A stretch of DNA of 64,000 nt from Candidatus Rokuibacteriota bacterium (GTDB lineage: Bacteria; Methylomirabilota; Methylomirabilia; Rokubacteriales; CSP1-6), in the NCBI GenBank assembly GCA_003220535.1, contig QHSU01000054.1:186001-250000 (forward strand). Reading direction: 5' to 3'. The position numbers were made by a program, and so were the translations under genes. Under the pieces are notes generated by a model, which was not told where the DNA came from, did not search any database, and was given only the letters and a program-made list of their open reading frames with translations. How positions within the stretch are numbered: position 1 is the stretch's first letter; each line of letters starts with the position of its first letter. Shown one piece after another: positions 17,639 through 25,783 of this stretch.

Positions 17639-18313
17639 ATGCGCGTGCTCGCCGTCGAGACCTCGACGCTGTCCGGCGGCGCCGCGCTCCTCGACGGCGA
17701 GCTCGTGGTCGGTGAATACGTGCTCGATGTGCGGCTGACGCACTCCGAGCGCCTGATGGCCGCGATCGATCGGCTCTTGACCGACGCTGGCTGGACGGTG
17801 GGCGAGCTCGAGGGCCTCGCGGTCGCCGTGGGACCGGGCTCGTTCACCGGGCTCCGAGTCGGCCTGAGCACCGTCAAGGGTCTGGCGCTGGCCCTCTCCA
17901 TCCCGATCGCGGCCGTGCCGACGCTCGACGCGATGGCGGCGATGCTGCCGTTTGCCGCGTTGCCCATCTGTCCCGTCCTCGATGCCCGTAAGGGCGAAGT
18001 CTACGCGTCACTCTATCGGTGGGACGGCGATGGGATGCGCCGGGAGTGGGACTACCTGGCCATTACGCCCGACGATCTCTCGCGTCGTCTGGACGAGCCG
18101 GTGATCGTCCTGGGCGACGGCGCCGACCAGATCCACTCGGCGCACGCGCGGCGGATCCGGCCACCGCGCCGCGGGCCCTCCCCGGCGTGCGTGGCTTCCC
18201 TGGGCCACGCGCGGCTCGCGATGGCCGACACGATCCCCGCTGCGGATCTCGTTCCGATCTATCTCCGGCCGTCCGAGGCCGAGCTGAAGCGGCGCGGTGC
18301 CCCTGTCCGTTGA
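17639..18313 (+). CDS. tsaB: tRNA t6A biosynthesis protein TsaB
   Basis: 224 residues. The ASKHA-fold N-terminus reads VLAVETSTLSGGAALL and is followed by THSERLMAAIDRLL and VGPGSFTGLRVGLSTVKGLA, all typical of TsaB. It acts as the inactive partner that holds TsaD and TsaE in t6A synthesis. The gene overlaps rimI by 17 bases, a common neighbour. The C-terminal YLRPSEAELKRR is the usual ending. tsaC is at 9595; tsaD and tsaE are not in the window. Confidence 0.93.
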   Translation: MRVLAVETSTLSGGAALLDGELVVGEYVLDVRLTHSERLMAAIDRLLTDAGWTVGELEGLAVAVGPGSFTGLRVGLSTVKGLALALSIPIAAVPTLDAMAAMLPFAALPICPVLDARKGEVYASLYRWDGDGMRREWDYLAITPDDLSRRLDEPVIVLGDGADQIHSAHARRIRPPRRGPSPACVASLGHARLAMADTIPAADLVPIYLRPSEAELKRRGAPVR

Positions 18314-18767
18314 CCGCATGCGCCCCGAAGACCTCGACGAGATCCTCGGGATCGAGCGGGCGTCGTTCTCGATGCCGTGGTCACGGGGCGCCTTCCTCTA
18401 CGAGATGCAGCAGAACCGGGTGGCCCGCTGCTGGGTGATGCGCGAGGAGGAGCGGGTCGTCGGCTACCTCTGTCTCTGGGAGGTCGCCGACGAGGTCCAC
18501 ATCACCAACATCGCGGTCCGGCCGAACTGCCGTCGCCGGGGGCTCGGACGAACCTTGCTCGGCGGCATCCTCGACGAGGCCCGGCAGCGGCGGATCAGGC
18601 TCGTGGTCCTCGAGGTGCGCCCGAGCAACACCGAGGCGCGGACACTCTATGAATCCTTTGGTTTCCGGGTGGTCGGCCGCCGTCGCGGCTACTACTACGA
18701 TACCGGCGAGGACGCCCTCGTCATGGAGGCGGACCTCCAGGCGGCCCAGCCGGGAACCCGTGCCTAG
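18297..18767 (+). CDS. rimI: Ribosomal protein S18-alanine N-acetyltransferase-like GNAT protein
   Basis: GNAT-fold acetyltransferase, 156 residues from a GTG inside the tsaB end; ATG 18318 is an alternative. RPEDLDEILGIERASF starts the fold. The acetyl-CoA loop is in VRPNCRRRGLGRTLL, and LEVRPSNTEARTLYESFGF holds the Asn and Tyr typical of RimI. RimI acetylates the N-terminal Ala of S18. The tsaB-rimI order is widely conserved and supports the call. Confidence 0.9.
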   Translation: MPLSVDRMRPEDLDEILGIERASFSMPWSRGAFLYEMQQNRVARCWVMREEERVVGYLCLWEVADEVHITNIAVRPNCRRRGLGRTLLGGILDEARQRRIRLVVLEVRPSNTEARTLYESFGFRVVGRRRGYYYDTGEDALVMEADLQAAQPGTRA

Positions 18768-18856
18768 CCCCATCCGTTCGTGGTATTGAGGCGGCGTCCG
18801 GCCGCCTCGTATCCCCAGACAAGTGTGCGCGCCGCAGGCCGTCGCGGGACGACAGA

Positions 18857-18903
18857 GCGAGCCGCAGCACGGCCGGGGCTCGGGCCCCGCGTGCGAGGCG
18901 AGC
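18857..18903. repeat. Dispersed palindromic intergenic element, copy 1
   Basis: 47 bp beginning gcgagccgcagcacggcc and ending cgtgcgaggcgagc, with a gg/cc hairpin core. A near-identical 49-bp copy lies at 51327-51375, also in an intergenic region upstream of an exported protein. Confidence 0.85.
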
Positions 18904-18956
18904 AAAACGGAGGTCGCCCCGCCGGCCGAGGTGCGACGATAAAGAGGAGACTCATC

Positions 18957-19601
18957 GTGCCCCGACGCATTGCCCTCATGACCGCTGCGCTCCTGATGGC
19001 CATTGCGCCGGCCGCGGCGTTCGCCGAGGCGATCGCCCTGAAGCTCTTGCCCAACTACTCGCGCGCCACCTTCAAGAGCGATGCGGCGCTCGAAACCTTC
19101 GTGGGCAATACCGCCGCCGAGGGTGTCGCAGGCACGCTCACTCTCGATCCGGCGCGGCCTCAGACTGCGGTCGGGTCGGTCAAGGTCGACATGAACATGG
19201 TCCGCACGGGCATCGACAAGCGCGACGCCGACATGCGGAGCAAGAACTTCCTCGACACCGAGGTCGAGGCCAATCGCTGGGTCACCTTCGAGGTGAAGAG
19301 CGTGGAGATCGCCGGGCCGCTCGAGCCCGGAAAGGCGATCCCCGCCAAGGTGCGCGGGATTCTCACCGTGAAGCAGAAGCCGGTCGAACGGGTCGCCGAG
19401 GCGACCGTCACCTGGATCAAGCTCACCCCGGACCAGGTCGAGGGCCAGAAGAGGTTCGGCTTCAGCGCGGACAACATCAAGGTCCGGGCTCGGCTCGCGA
19501 CGACCTTCACCGACCACGGCATGCAGGTGCCGCAGCTCCTCATCTTCAAGGTCGCGAACGACATCCAGCTGGAAACCGACTTGACCTTCGCTCGCCAGTA
19601 G
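18957..19601 (+). CDS. YceI-family periplasmic protein
   Basis: 214 residues. I chose GTG 18957 because gaggaga lies about 7 bases upstream and it gives a signal peptide (residues 1-23, cleavage after AFA). The mature part is a YceI/lipocalin-like beta barrel: KVDMNMVRTGIDKRDADMRS and FLDTEVEANRWVTFEVK match the family's conserved core. Family members bind polyisoprenoid lipids such as isoprenoid quinones in the periplasm. It is followed directly by cytochromes, which fits a redox or quinone-linked setting, although the exact role is unknown. Confidence 0.85.
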   Translation: MPRRIALMTAALLMAIAPAAAFAEAIALKLLPNYSRATFKSDAALETFVGNTAAEGVAGTLTLDPARPQTAVGSVKVDMNMVRTGIDKRDADMRSKNFLDTEVEANRWVTFEVKSVEIAGPLEPGKAIPAKVRGILTVKQKPVERVAEATVTWIKLTPDQVEGQKRFGFSADNIKVRARLATTFTDHGMQVPQLLIFKVANDIQLETDLTFARQ

Positions 19602-20500
19602 TGATCGGCTTGGAAAGTCGCGCCGGGCGCCTCGCCGTCGCTCTGCTGCTGGCCCTGGCTTTCCTCCCCGCATCGACGTCCGCGCAGGCACCCTCCGCCG
19701 CCGAGCTGGCGCGCGGCAAGTACGTCTTCGGCGCGACCGGCGGCTGCGGCTGCCACACCGTGCCGAAGCAGCCGGTCAACGCGGGCGGCCGGCGGTACGA
19801 CGGGCCGTTCGGGACGGTGTACTCGAGCAACATCACGCCCGACCGCGAGACGGGCATCGGCGGCTGGACCGACGAGCAGATCATCACGGCGACGCGTCTC
19901 GGCCGCCGGCCCAACGGCGAGCGCCTCATCCCGGTCCACCCATACACGGTGTTCAACGGGATGGCCGCCGACGATCTCAAGGCGCTCGTGGCGTTCCTCC
20001 GGTCGGTGCCGGCGGTGAAGCGGGCCAATCAGCCGAAGAAGATCGCGGTGCCGATGTTCGAGAGCGTGTTCCTCCCGGCCTGGCTCGCCGCGTTCGCGCC
20101 GAAGGAGTCGCCACCGACGTCGGTGCCGACCTCCGGCACCGCCCGCGGCGAGTATCTGGTGCGCGCCGTCGCCCACTGCGGCGAGTGTCACACACCGCGG
20201 ACCATGACGATGGCGACGGACAACTCGCGGTTCCTGGCGGGGAATCCCAAGGGCCCCGAGGACTCCGAGGTCCCCAACATCACGCCCGACAAGGCGACGG
20301 GCCTGACGTGGTCCGAAGAGGAGATCGCCGACTATCTCGAGACGGGCAACAAGCCCGACGGAGACGTCGCCGGCGGGCTCATGGGCGAGGTCATCGACGG
20401 AACGTTGGCCGGCTACAAAGACCTGACCAAGGCCGACCGGCTCGCGATCGCGCGGTACCTCAAGACGATTCCGGCGGTCCAGAACAAGATCGGCAAGTGA
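19601..20500 (+). CDS. Two-domain c-type cytochrome with one unusual haem motif
   Basis: 299 residues with an N-terminal signal peptide ending near STSAQA. Two similar cytochrome c domains follow: the second has a normal CGECH (in VAHCGECHTP) and the first has CGCH (in TGGCGCHTV), one residue short of CXXCH. Both domains carry NITPD plus a TG(I/L) stretch typical of the di-haem cytochromes linked to periplasmic dehydrogenases. The start GTG touches the YceI stop and has no ribosome site, so a TTG a few codons later is possible. It probably accepts electrons in the periplasm. The domain 1 haem is doubtful. Confidence 0.85.
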   Translation: MIGLESRAGRLAVALLLALAFLPASTSAQAPSAAELARGKYVFGATGGCGCHTVPKQPVNAGGRRYDGPFGTVYSSNITPDRETGIGGWTDEQIITATRLGRRPNGERLIPVHPYTVFNGMAADDLKALVAFLRSVPAVKRANQPKKIAVPMFESVFLPAWLAAFAPKESPPTSVPTSGTARGEYLVRAVAHCGECHTPRTMTMATDNSRFLAGNPKGPEDSEVPNITPDKATGLTWSEEEIADYLETGNKPDGDVAGGLMGEVIDGTLAGYKDLTKADRLAIARYLKTIPAVQNKIGK

Positions 20501-20549
20501 GCGCGGTGCCATTCGGTAACCGGAGTGAACCTACTGAAGGGGAGGCGAG

Positions 20550-21047
20550 ATGCTATTTCGACACGTGAAGGCCGGTGTAATCCTCGGGAGCGTCGTCGCG
20601 GTGGCCGCCATCGGCTGCGCGACCGCCAGGCCGACCGCCATAGGTTCCGGTGATCCGGTGGCGGACCGCCAAAGGCTCATGAAGAACAACGGCGCCAACT
20701 GGGCGGACATCCAGAACAAGGTCAAGGCGGGCAACGTGGAGGGTGTCGCAGTGAACGCCGAGGCGCTGGCACTCCACGCCCAGCGGATCACGCTCCTGTT
20801 CCCCGAAGGCTCGCTCACCGAGAAGTCGAAGGCGAAACCCGACATCTGGCAGAAGTGGCCGGAGTTCCAGGCCGCAGCGAAGAACCTCGAAAACCGGGCC
20901 GGCACACTTCGCGATCAGGCGGTCGCGAAGGACGCGGCGGCCGTGCAGACCACCGTCACCACGTTCGGCCGCGACGCCTGCGGGACGTGCCACACGCCGT
21001 TCCGCGTGCCGCCACCCCAGCAACAGCCGGCGCAGCCGCGCTCCTGA
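20550..21047 (+). CDS. Cytochrome c'-like protein (class II), possible lipoprotein
   Basis: 165 residues with GGGAGG at a good distance from the ATG. The signal sequence ends in VAAIGCATA, which could be a lipobox with Cys23. The mature part is helical, with DRQRLMKNNGANW and SLTEKSKAKPDIWQKWPEF, and the haem site CGTCH lies near the C-terminus (residues 144-148), as expected for the four-helix cytochrome c' fold. The tail is Pro/Gln-rich. It is a tandem paralogue of the next gene. Cytochromes c' bind NO or carry electrons; the role here is unknown. Confidence 0.88.
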   Translation: MLFRHVKAGVILGSVVAVAAIGCATARPTAIGSGDPVADRQRLMKNNGANWADIQNKVKAGNVEGVAVNAEALALHAQRITLLFPEGSLTEKSKAKPDIWQKWPEFQAAAKNLENRAGTLRDQAVAKDAAAVQTTVTTFGRDACGTCHTPFRVPPPQQQPAQPRS

Positions 21048-21057
21048 AGGAGGAGAG

Positions 21058-21570
21058 ATGAAACCCACACACGTCCGCACTGGTGTCGTTCTCGGCAGCC
21101 TCGTGGCGCTGGCGCTCGCCAGCTCCGCGACCGGTCAGTCCCCGACGAAGATCTGGACGAGCGACGTCGTCGCCGATCGCCAGCGCCTCATGAAGCTCAA
21201 CGGTGCCAGCTGGGCTGACGCGCAGGCGAAGCTCAAGGCCGGCAACGTGGAGGCGGTCGCGGTGAACGCGGAGACGATGGCCCTCATCGCGACGCAGATC
21301 GTCGCCCTCTTCCCCGAAGGCTCGCTGACCGACAAATCCAAGGCGAAGCCGGAGATCTGGCAGAAGTGGCCCGAGTTCGAGGCCGCTGTCAAAAACTACG
21401 GGGTGCAAGCCGAGAAGCTCCGCGACGTGGCCCGCAGCAAGGACCAGGCCGCCACCGAAGCCGTCGCGAAGGAGTTCGGACGGCAAGCATGTGGAACCTG
21501 TCATCAACCGTTCCGCGTCCCGCCGCCCCAGCAGCAGCAGCAGCAGCAGCAGACGCCGCCGACGCGCTGA
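21058..21570 (+). CDS. Cytochrome c'-like protein (class II), tandem paralogue
   Basis: 170 residues; gaaggaggaga precedes the ATG. A signal peptide ends near ASSATGQ. It shares DRQRLMK, NGASWAD, FPEGSLT and KSKAKPEIWQKWPEF with the preceding gene, so the two arose by duplication. The haem motif CGTCH is at residues 145-149. The C-terminus contains eight Gln encoded by a pure CAG run, a slippage-prone tract that could vary in length between cells. Unlike its neighbour it lacks a lipobox, so one copy may be membrane-anchored and the other soluble. Confidence 0.88.
   Translation: MKPTHVRTGVVLGSLVALALASSATGQSPTKIWTSDVVADRQRLMKLNGASWADAQAKLKAGNVEAVAVNAETMALIATQIVALFPEGSLTDKSKAKPEIWQKWPEFEAAVKNYGVQAEKLRDVARSKDQAATEAVAKEFGRQACGTCHQPFRVPPPQQQQQQQQTPPTR
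21529..21552 (+). repeat. (CAG)8 tract inside the cytochrome c' gene
   Basis: Eight perfect CAG codons give a poly-Gln run after PPP. Codon use is uniform, which suggests expansion by slippage. Confidence 0.95.
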
Positions 21571-21635
21571 AGACTGTGCCGTCCTCCGAGCCAGGCGGCC
21601 GGCAGACGCTCCGCGTCTAGCCGCTGCGCGCGGGT

Positions 21636-21659
21636 GGTTCGAGAGCCGGCTTTGCCGGC
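21636..21659. repeat. 24-nt hairpin element, copy 1
   Basis: ggttcg, three variable bases, then gccggctttgccggc (6-bp stem, TTT loop). The same 24-nt arrangement recurs at 28906-28929. Confidence 0.7.
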
Positions 21660-21703
21660 AGATCGGTCACTCGATCGCCGAGTGAACCCGGTGGGGGTTC
21701 GGA

Positions 21704-21819
21704 GGGAGCGGCGCTCGCTCCCCCCGATGTTCAATCAGATTCGCGCGGCGGCCGCGTCCCGGATCGACGCCGGGGGTCACCGCGGGGAGCGGCGCTCGCT
21801 CCCCTCGATGTTCAACTAG
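21704..21819. repeat. Two copies of a 35-bp element, 81 bp apart
   Basis: Copies at 21704-21738 and 21785-21819 share gggagcggcgctcgctcccc and cgatgttcaa, and each can fold into a short GC hairpin. They fill most of the 295-base gap between the cytochrome genes and the EtfD-like gene; otherwise I see only a weak -10-like taaggt 11 bases before the next ATG. Confidence 0.8.
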
Positions 21820-21865
21820 CGGACGCTCCCCACGACCACAAAAAGCTGCTAAGGTTGGGGCGCTC

Positions 21866-23851
21866 ATGACCTCGTCCGTGGCCTTCCGCGATACGTTCTG
21901 GAACGTTCCCGGCTGGGCTCAGGTCGCGCTGTACGTCGGTGGGGCGCTGGCGATCGCGATCTTCGCGTACGGGATGTGGCAGCGGGTGAGCCTCTGGCGG
22001 CGGGGGCTGCCCGAGGACCGTCTCGATCGGATCCCCGAGCGCGTCGGTCTCGTCCTCACGCAGGCACTCGGCCAGGTGCGCACGCTCTCGCAGGCCTATC
22101 CGGGCGTCATGCACGCGATCATGTTCTGGGGCTTCCTCGCCCTCTTCATGGGAACCGTGCTGGCCACGATCGACTGGGACATCACGCTGCCGCTCTTCGG
22201 GGTGAAGCTTCTGAAGGGCCGCTTCTATCTTCTCTACGAGGCGGTGCTCGACCTCTTCGGGCTCTTCTTCGTCATCGGGCTGGGCATGGCGGTGTGGCGT
22301 CGGTTCGTCCAGCGGCCGGCGCGTCTCGATGCGACCGGGCGCTTCGCCGGGGTGCTCGCCCTCCTGTTCGTCATCAACGTGACGGGCTTCGTGATGGAGG
22401 CGTGTCGGCTCGCGGTGGTGGCGCCGTGGTGGGGGCCGTGGTCGCCGGTCGGCTATGCGCTCGGCCGAGGCCTCGTGGCCCTCGGCATGACCGAGGGCGC
22501 GCTGCGCGGGCTCCACGTGGCGACGTGGGTCTTCCACGCGGCGATCGCGCTCGTCTTCATCGCGATCGTTCCGTTCTCCTACTTCGTCCACCTCCTCACG
22601 ACACCCCTCAACATCTTCTTCTCGAAGCTCGGACCGCGCGGCGCGATCCGCGAGATCAAGAACATCGAGGAGGCCGAGACGCTGGGCATCTCGAAGCTCG
22701 AGGAGTTCTCGTGGAAGCGACGGCTCGACTTCGACGCGTGCGTCGAGTGCGGCCGCTGCCAGGCGGCCTGCCCCGCCCACATGTCGGGCACGCCGCTCTC
22801 GCCCAAGCAGATCATCGTGAAGCTCAAGCGGCACATGCACGGCGAGCTTCCCGGGCCGATCCACGGCGAGCTGATCAAGGCGGACGAGCTGTGGGCGTGC
22901 ACGACCTGCATGGCGTGCGTGGAGGAGTGCCCGGCGTTCATCGACATCGTCGACACGATCATCGACCTGCGGCGCTATCTGACGCTCTCCGAGGGCGCCT
23001 TGCCCTCGACGGCGCCGCAGTCGCTCCAGAACATCCAGCGGGCGGGCAACCCGTGGGGGCTACCGGCCGGCGAGCGTCTGGCGTGGGCGCAGGGGCTGGA
23101 CGTTCCCCTGATGGAAGCCGGTCGCGAGGTCGAGTACCTCTACTGGGTTGGCTGCTCGGCCTCGTACGACAAGCGCAACCAGGCGATCGCCCGCGCGGTC
23201 GTGAAGATCCTCAACGCCGCCGGCGTGAGCTTCGGCGTGATGCAGGAGGAGCGCTGCCACGCCGAGGTCGGCCGCCGCCTGGGCGAGGAATACCTGTACC
23301 AGACCGTCCAGCAGGAGAACCTCGCGGCGATTAACCGGTACCGGTTCCGCAAGGTGATCACGCACTGCCCTCACTGCTTCAACACGATCAAGAACGAGTT
23401 CCCCCAGTTCGGCGGTCGCTACGAAGTGCTCCACCACTCGCAGGTCATCGAGGAGCTGATCGCCGCCGGCCGGATCAAGCCCAAGAAGGCGCTCGACGCG
23501 TCGATCGCGTTCCACGACTCGTGCTACCTCGGTCGCTACAACGGCATCACCGAGGCGCCGCGGAACGTGGCGAAGGCGGTGCCGGGGCTGCGGCTCGTGG
23601 AGCTGCCGCGCAGTCGCGAGCGCGGCCTCTGCTGTGGCGGCGGTGGCGGCCACATGTGGATGGAGGTGAAGGCGCAGAAGCGGGTCAACCTGATCCGCGT
23701 CGAGGAGGCGCTCGAGGCCAAGGTGAACCTGGTGGCCACGGGCTGTCCCTTCTGCCTGGCGATGCTCGATCTCGGTCGAAAAGTGAAAGGCGCCGAGGAG
23801 ACGCTCGCCGTCAAGGACGTCAGCGAGCTGGTCGCCGAAAGCCTGGAATGA
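21866..23851 (+). CDS. EtfD-like membrane Fe-S oxidoreductase (ETF:quinone type)
   Basis: 661 residues. About five N-terminal membrane helices (residues 20-255) resemble the haem b subunit NarI. Two [4Fe-4S] ferredoxin motifs follow, CVECGRCQAACPA (near 292) and CTTCMACVEECPA (near 345). The HdrD-like C-terminal half carries two Cys-rich repeats: the last is complete (HDSCYLG, LCCGGGGGHMWME, GCPFCLAM), while the first has ERCHAE where CCG is usual. Related proteins pass electrons from acyl-CoA dehydrogenases via ETF to the quinone pool. No etfAB lies next to it. Its place after periplasmic cytochromes fits a respiratory role. The start is not backed by a ribosome site. Confidence 0.85.
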   Translation: MTSSVAFRDTFWNVPGWAQVALYVGGALAIAIFAYGMWQRVSLWRRGLPEDRLDRIPERVGLVLTQALGQVRTLSQAYPGVMHAIMFWGFLALFMGTVLATIDWDITLPLFGVKLLKGRFYLLYEAVLDLFGLFFVIGLGMAVWRRFVQRPARLDATGRFAGVLALLFVINVTGFVMEACRLAVVAPWWGPWSPVGYALGRGLVALGMTEGALRGLHVATWVFHAAIALVFIAIVPFSYFVHLLTTPLNIFFSKLGPRGAIREIKNIEEAETLGISKLEEFSWKRRLDFDACVECGRCQAACPAHMSGTPLSPKQIIVKLKRHMHGELPGPIHGELIKADELWACTTCMACVEECPAFIDIVDTIIDLRRYLTLSEGALPSTAPQSLQNIQRAGNPWGLPAGERLAWAQGLDVPLMEAGREVEYLYWVGCSASYDKRNQAIARAVVKILNAAGVSFGVMQEERCHAEVGRRLGEEYLYQTVQQENLAAINRYRFRKVITHCPHCFNTIKNEFPQFGGRYEVLHHSQVIEELIAAGRIKPKKALDASIAFHDSCYLGRYNGITEAPRNVAKAVPGLRLVELPRSRERGLCCGGGGGHMWMEVKAQKRVNLIRVEEALEAKVNLVATGCPFCLAMLDLGRKVKGAEETLAVKDVSELVAESLE

Positions 23852-24198
23852 AGGCGCTGCTGCGCGCCCTGCCGGACATCGTCCGGACCATCGCTGGTCT
23901 GGCGGTCGACCCCGTGCTGCCGAAGGCCGCGAAGATCGCGCTGGCCGCGGCCGTTCTGTACCTCGTGTCGCCGCTCGACCTCATTCCCGACTTCATCCCG
24001 GTGATCGGGTATCTGGACGACATCTTCGTCGCGGCGATCCTCGTCGACGGGATGTTGAACTTCGTGAACCGGGGCCTCGTGCTCAAGTACTGGCCCGGCA
24101 GCCCCGAGTCGCTCGAGCGCGTCGCGCGCTCCGCCAGAATTCTGGCGGCCTGGGTGCCCCGGAAGCTCAAGCTGCGGATCTTCGCAGACCCCCGATAG
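23848..24198 (+). CDS. DUF1232 small membrane protein
   Basis: 116 residues, with the ATG overlapping the upstream stop (ATGA). The core AAVLYLVSPLDLIPDFIPVI followed by GYLDDIFVAAILVDG is the DUF1232 (YkvA-like) signature, with a hydrophobic hairpin. Function is unknown in the family. The tight coupling suggests expression with the EtfD-like protein. Confidence 0.85.
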   Translation: MKALLRALPDIVRTIAGLAVDPVLPKAAKIALAAAVLYLVSPLDLIPDFIPVIGYLDDIFVAAILVDGMLNFVNRGLVLKYWPGSPESLERVARSARILAAWVPRKLKLRIFADPR

Positions 24199-24253
24199 CC
24201 GAGCGCCGGGTCGCCGCGACGCCGCCTGGGTGTCGCGGGCCCGGCGGTCGTCG

Positions 24254-25042
24254 TCAGAAGTTGCCGCGCCGTCGCGGCGGCTTCGTCGCCAGCAGGCGCC
24301 GGTAGTGGGCTCGTCCGCGCGCGTAGCCGCGGCGGAATGCGGCGGCCTCGTGAGAGTCCGGGTACCGCTCCTCCAGGAGCTTGATGGTGTGACGGGACGG
24401 GATGTCGCGCGTGGCGAGGGACAGGGCGGCCTCGAAGCCCTGGCGGTAGATCGACTCGTCCCGCTGGAAATCGAGGCCCTCCGCGCGATACTCGAACGCC
24501 TCTTCGTCGCGCAGCCCGATCCACCACCGCTCGCGGGCGGCATCGACACTCTCGGCGCCGGACGCTTCGAGCGTCGCGGCCGCCTGAGCCGCTTCGCCCG
24601 CGTCGGGCGTCATGACGACCACGATCGAGAATCCCCGGCGGAGCGCGTCCTCGTACACGAAGACCTCGTCCTTGGGAAGGCCGTTCGACAGCGCGTTCTC
24701 GAGCGCGCTCCCCGCAGCCGCGCCTCCGAGGCTCAGAAGCACGGCGCCGACGAGACCGATCGCAATGGCCGGGCCGGCGGCCGGTAGCAGCGCGGTCGCG
24801 GCAGCCACGGCGCCCAGCTCGGCCCCACCCGCCGCTCCCACGGCGCCGCCGATCACGACGCCCATCGCCTTGCCGATGCCGGGCTGTTCCGCCTCGCTGG
24901 TCGGGACCTTCGAGACGACGGCGTCGGACGTGCCGGGAACGAGAACGCGAATGTTCTCCGGCGAAACGCCGATCGCGCGCAGATTGGCGACGGCGCGCTC
25001 GGCCGTGGCTCGCTCGACGAAAATGCCGACCGTTGGAGTCAT
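24254..25042 (-). CDS. Glycine-zipper protein with stress-protein-like N-terminus
   Basis: 262 residues. I took the internal ATG 25042 (TPTVGIFVERATAERAVANL follows) because a GAGGAGAG ribosome site lies about 10 bases upstream. The first 60 residues resemble the alpha/beta domain of Gsp17M/YflT-type general stress proteins. Residues about 65-130 form a Gly/Ala-rich membrane-inserting region (VVIGGAVGAAGGAELGAV). The C-terminal half is charged and helical, ending in a basic tail. Probably envelope-associated; no precise role can be given. Confidence 0.7.
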   Translation of the reverse strand: MTPTVGIFVERATAERAVANLRAIGVSPENIRVLVPGTSDAVVSKVPTSEAEQPGIGKAMGVVIGGAVGAAGGAELGAVAAATALLPAAGPAIAIGLVGAVLLSLGGAAAGSALENALSNGLPKDEVFVYEDALRRGFSIVVVMTPDAGEAAQAAATLEASGAESVDAARERWWIGLRDEEAFEYRAEGLDFQRDESIYRQGFEAALSLATRDIPSRHTIKLLEERYPDSHEAAAFRRGYARGRAHYRRLLATKPPRRRGNF

Positions 25043-25199
25043 CGTCCCATCTCTCCTCTCTCCCTCAGCCCTCACCAGTCCCCTCTCGCGAGCCGCCGCT
25101 GGCGGCCGCGATGGATCCGGCGCTCCCGGGCCACCCAGGCCTTAGCCACCAGCGTGCCGACGGCACCCCGAGGATCAGCCAGCCCGTGTCGATCATCTC

Positions 25200-25511
25200 T
25201 TAGGCCGACCGTCGCGCTCGGGCCGAGGGCCGCCGCCTGGCGCCCCGCGCCGCACTCCCTTGCTCCGCGTTCTGCTTGAGGAGCGCTATCAGGTCGATGA
25301 CCTCGCCCTTCGTCCGCTTCGGCGCCGGGACCGGGGCCGCGGCTGCCTCTTCGACGCGGCCGTCTTTCGCGCGCTTCCGGATGAAGGCCATCAGCTCCTC
25401 GCGATACTCGTCCCGATACTTGGTGAAATCCAGCTCCTCGCGCTTCACCGCCGGATGGAGAGCGACGGGAATATTGACGAGTCCGAAACTGACGTGTCCT
25501 TTCCAGATCAT
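25200..25511 (-). pseudogene. ku: Internally deleted ku (NHEJ DNA-end-binding) gene
   Basis: 103 codons. It opens with the Ku N-terminal motif IWKGHVSFGLVNIPV, continues to about residue 31 (KREELDF), then jumps to Ku C-terminal sequence TKYRDEYREELMAFIRKRA and GEVIDLIALLKQN. The DNA-encircling ring of roughly 170-180 residues is missing in frame, so it cannot act as a normal Ku. No ligD is seen next to it; the short stretch to 25043 holds nothing recognisable. No ribosome site precedes the ATG. A deletion scar is the simplest reading. Confidence 0.75.
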
Positions 25512-25783
25512 CCCGGGACGACGGGAGGGCAAGAGGTATGCCACCTGTGTGGATGCGAGACCCGCTCTCGTCGAGCGTCGACAATTACGCGCGATCGATG
25601 GCCGATCCGGCATCGTCGAACAGCCTCGCCTCAACGGCGTGGGGAGCCACCATGTCTTCTCGAACAGGTGGAGTAATTCTTATCGAGTAAAAATGCCCGG
25701 GCAGGTTCACGGCCGGGGCTGGGTTGACGGAGTGGAAGGCGGAGATTACCGTGCAGGCGGCGCGTATGCCCAAGGAGGGCGTG

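Noticed and set aside
25724..25752. Promoter TTGACG-17-TACCGT before the beta-hydroxyacid dehydrogenase
   Set aside because: The -10 box matches only half of the consensus; not better than chance in this region.
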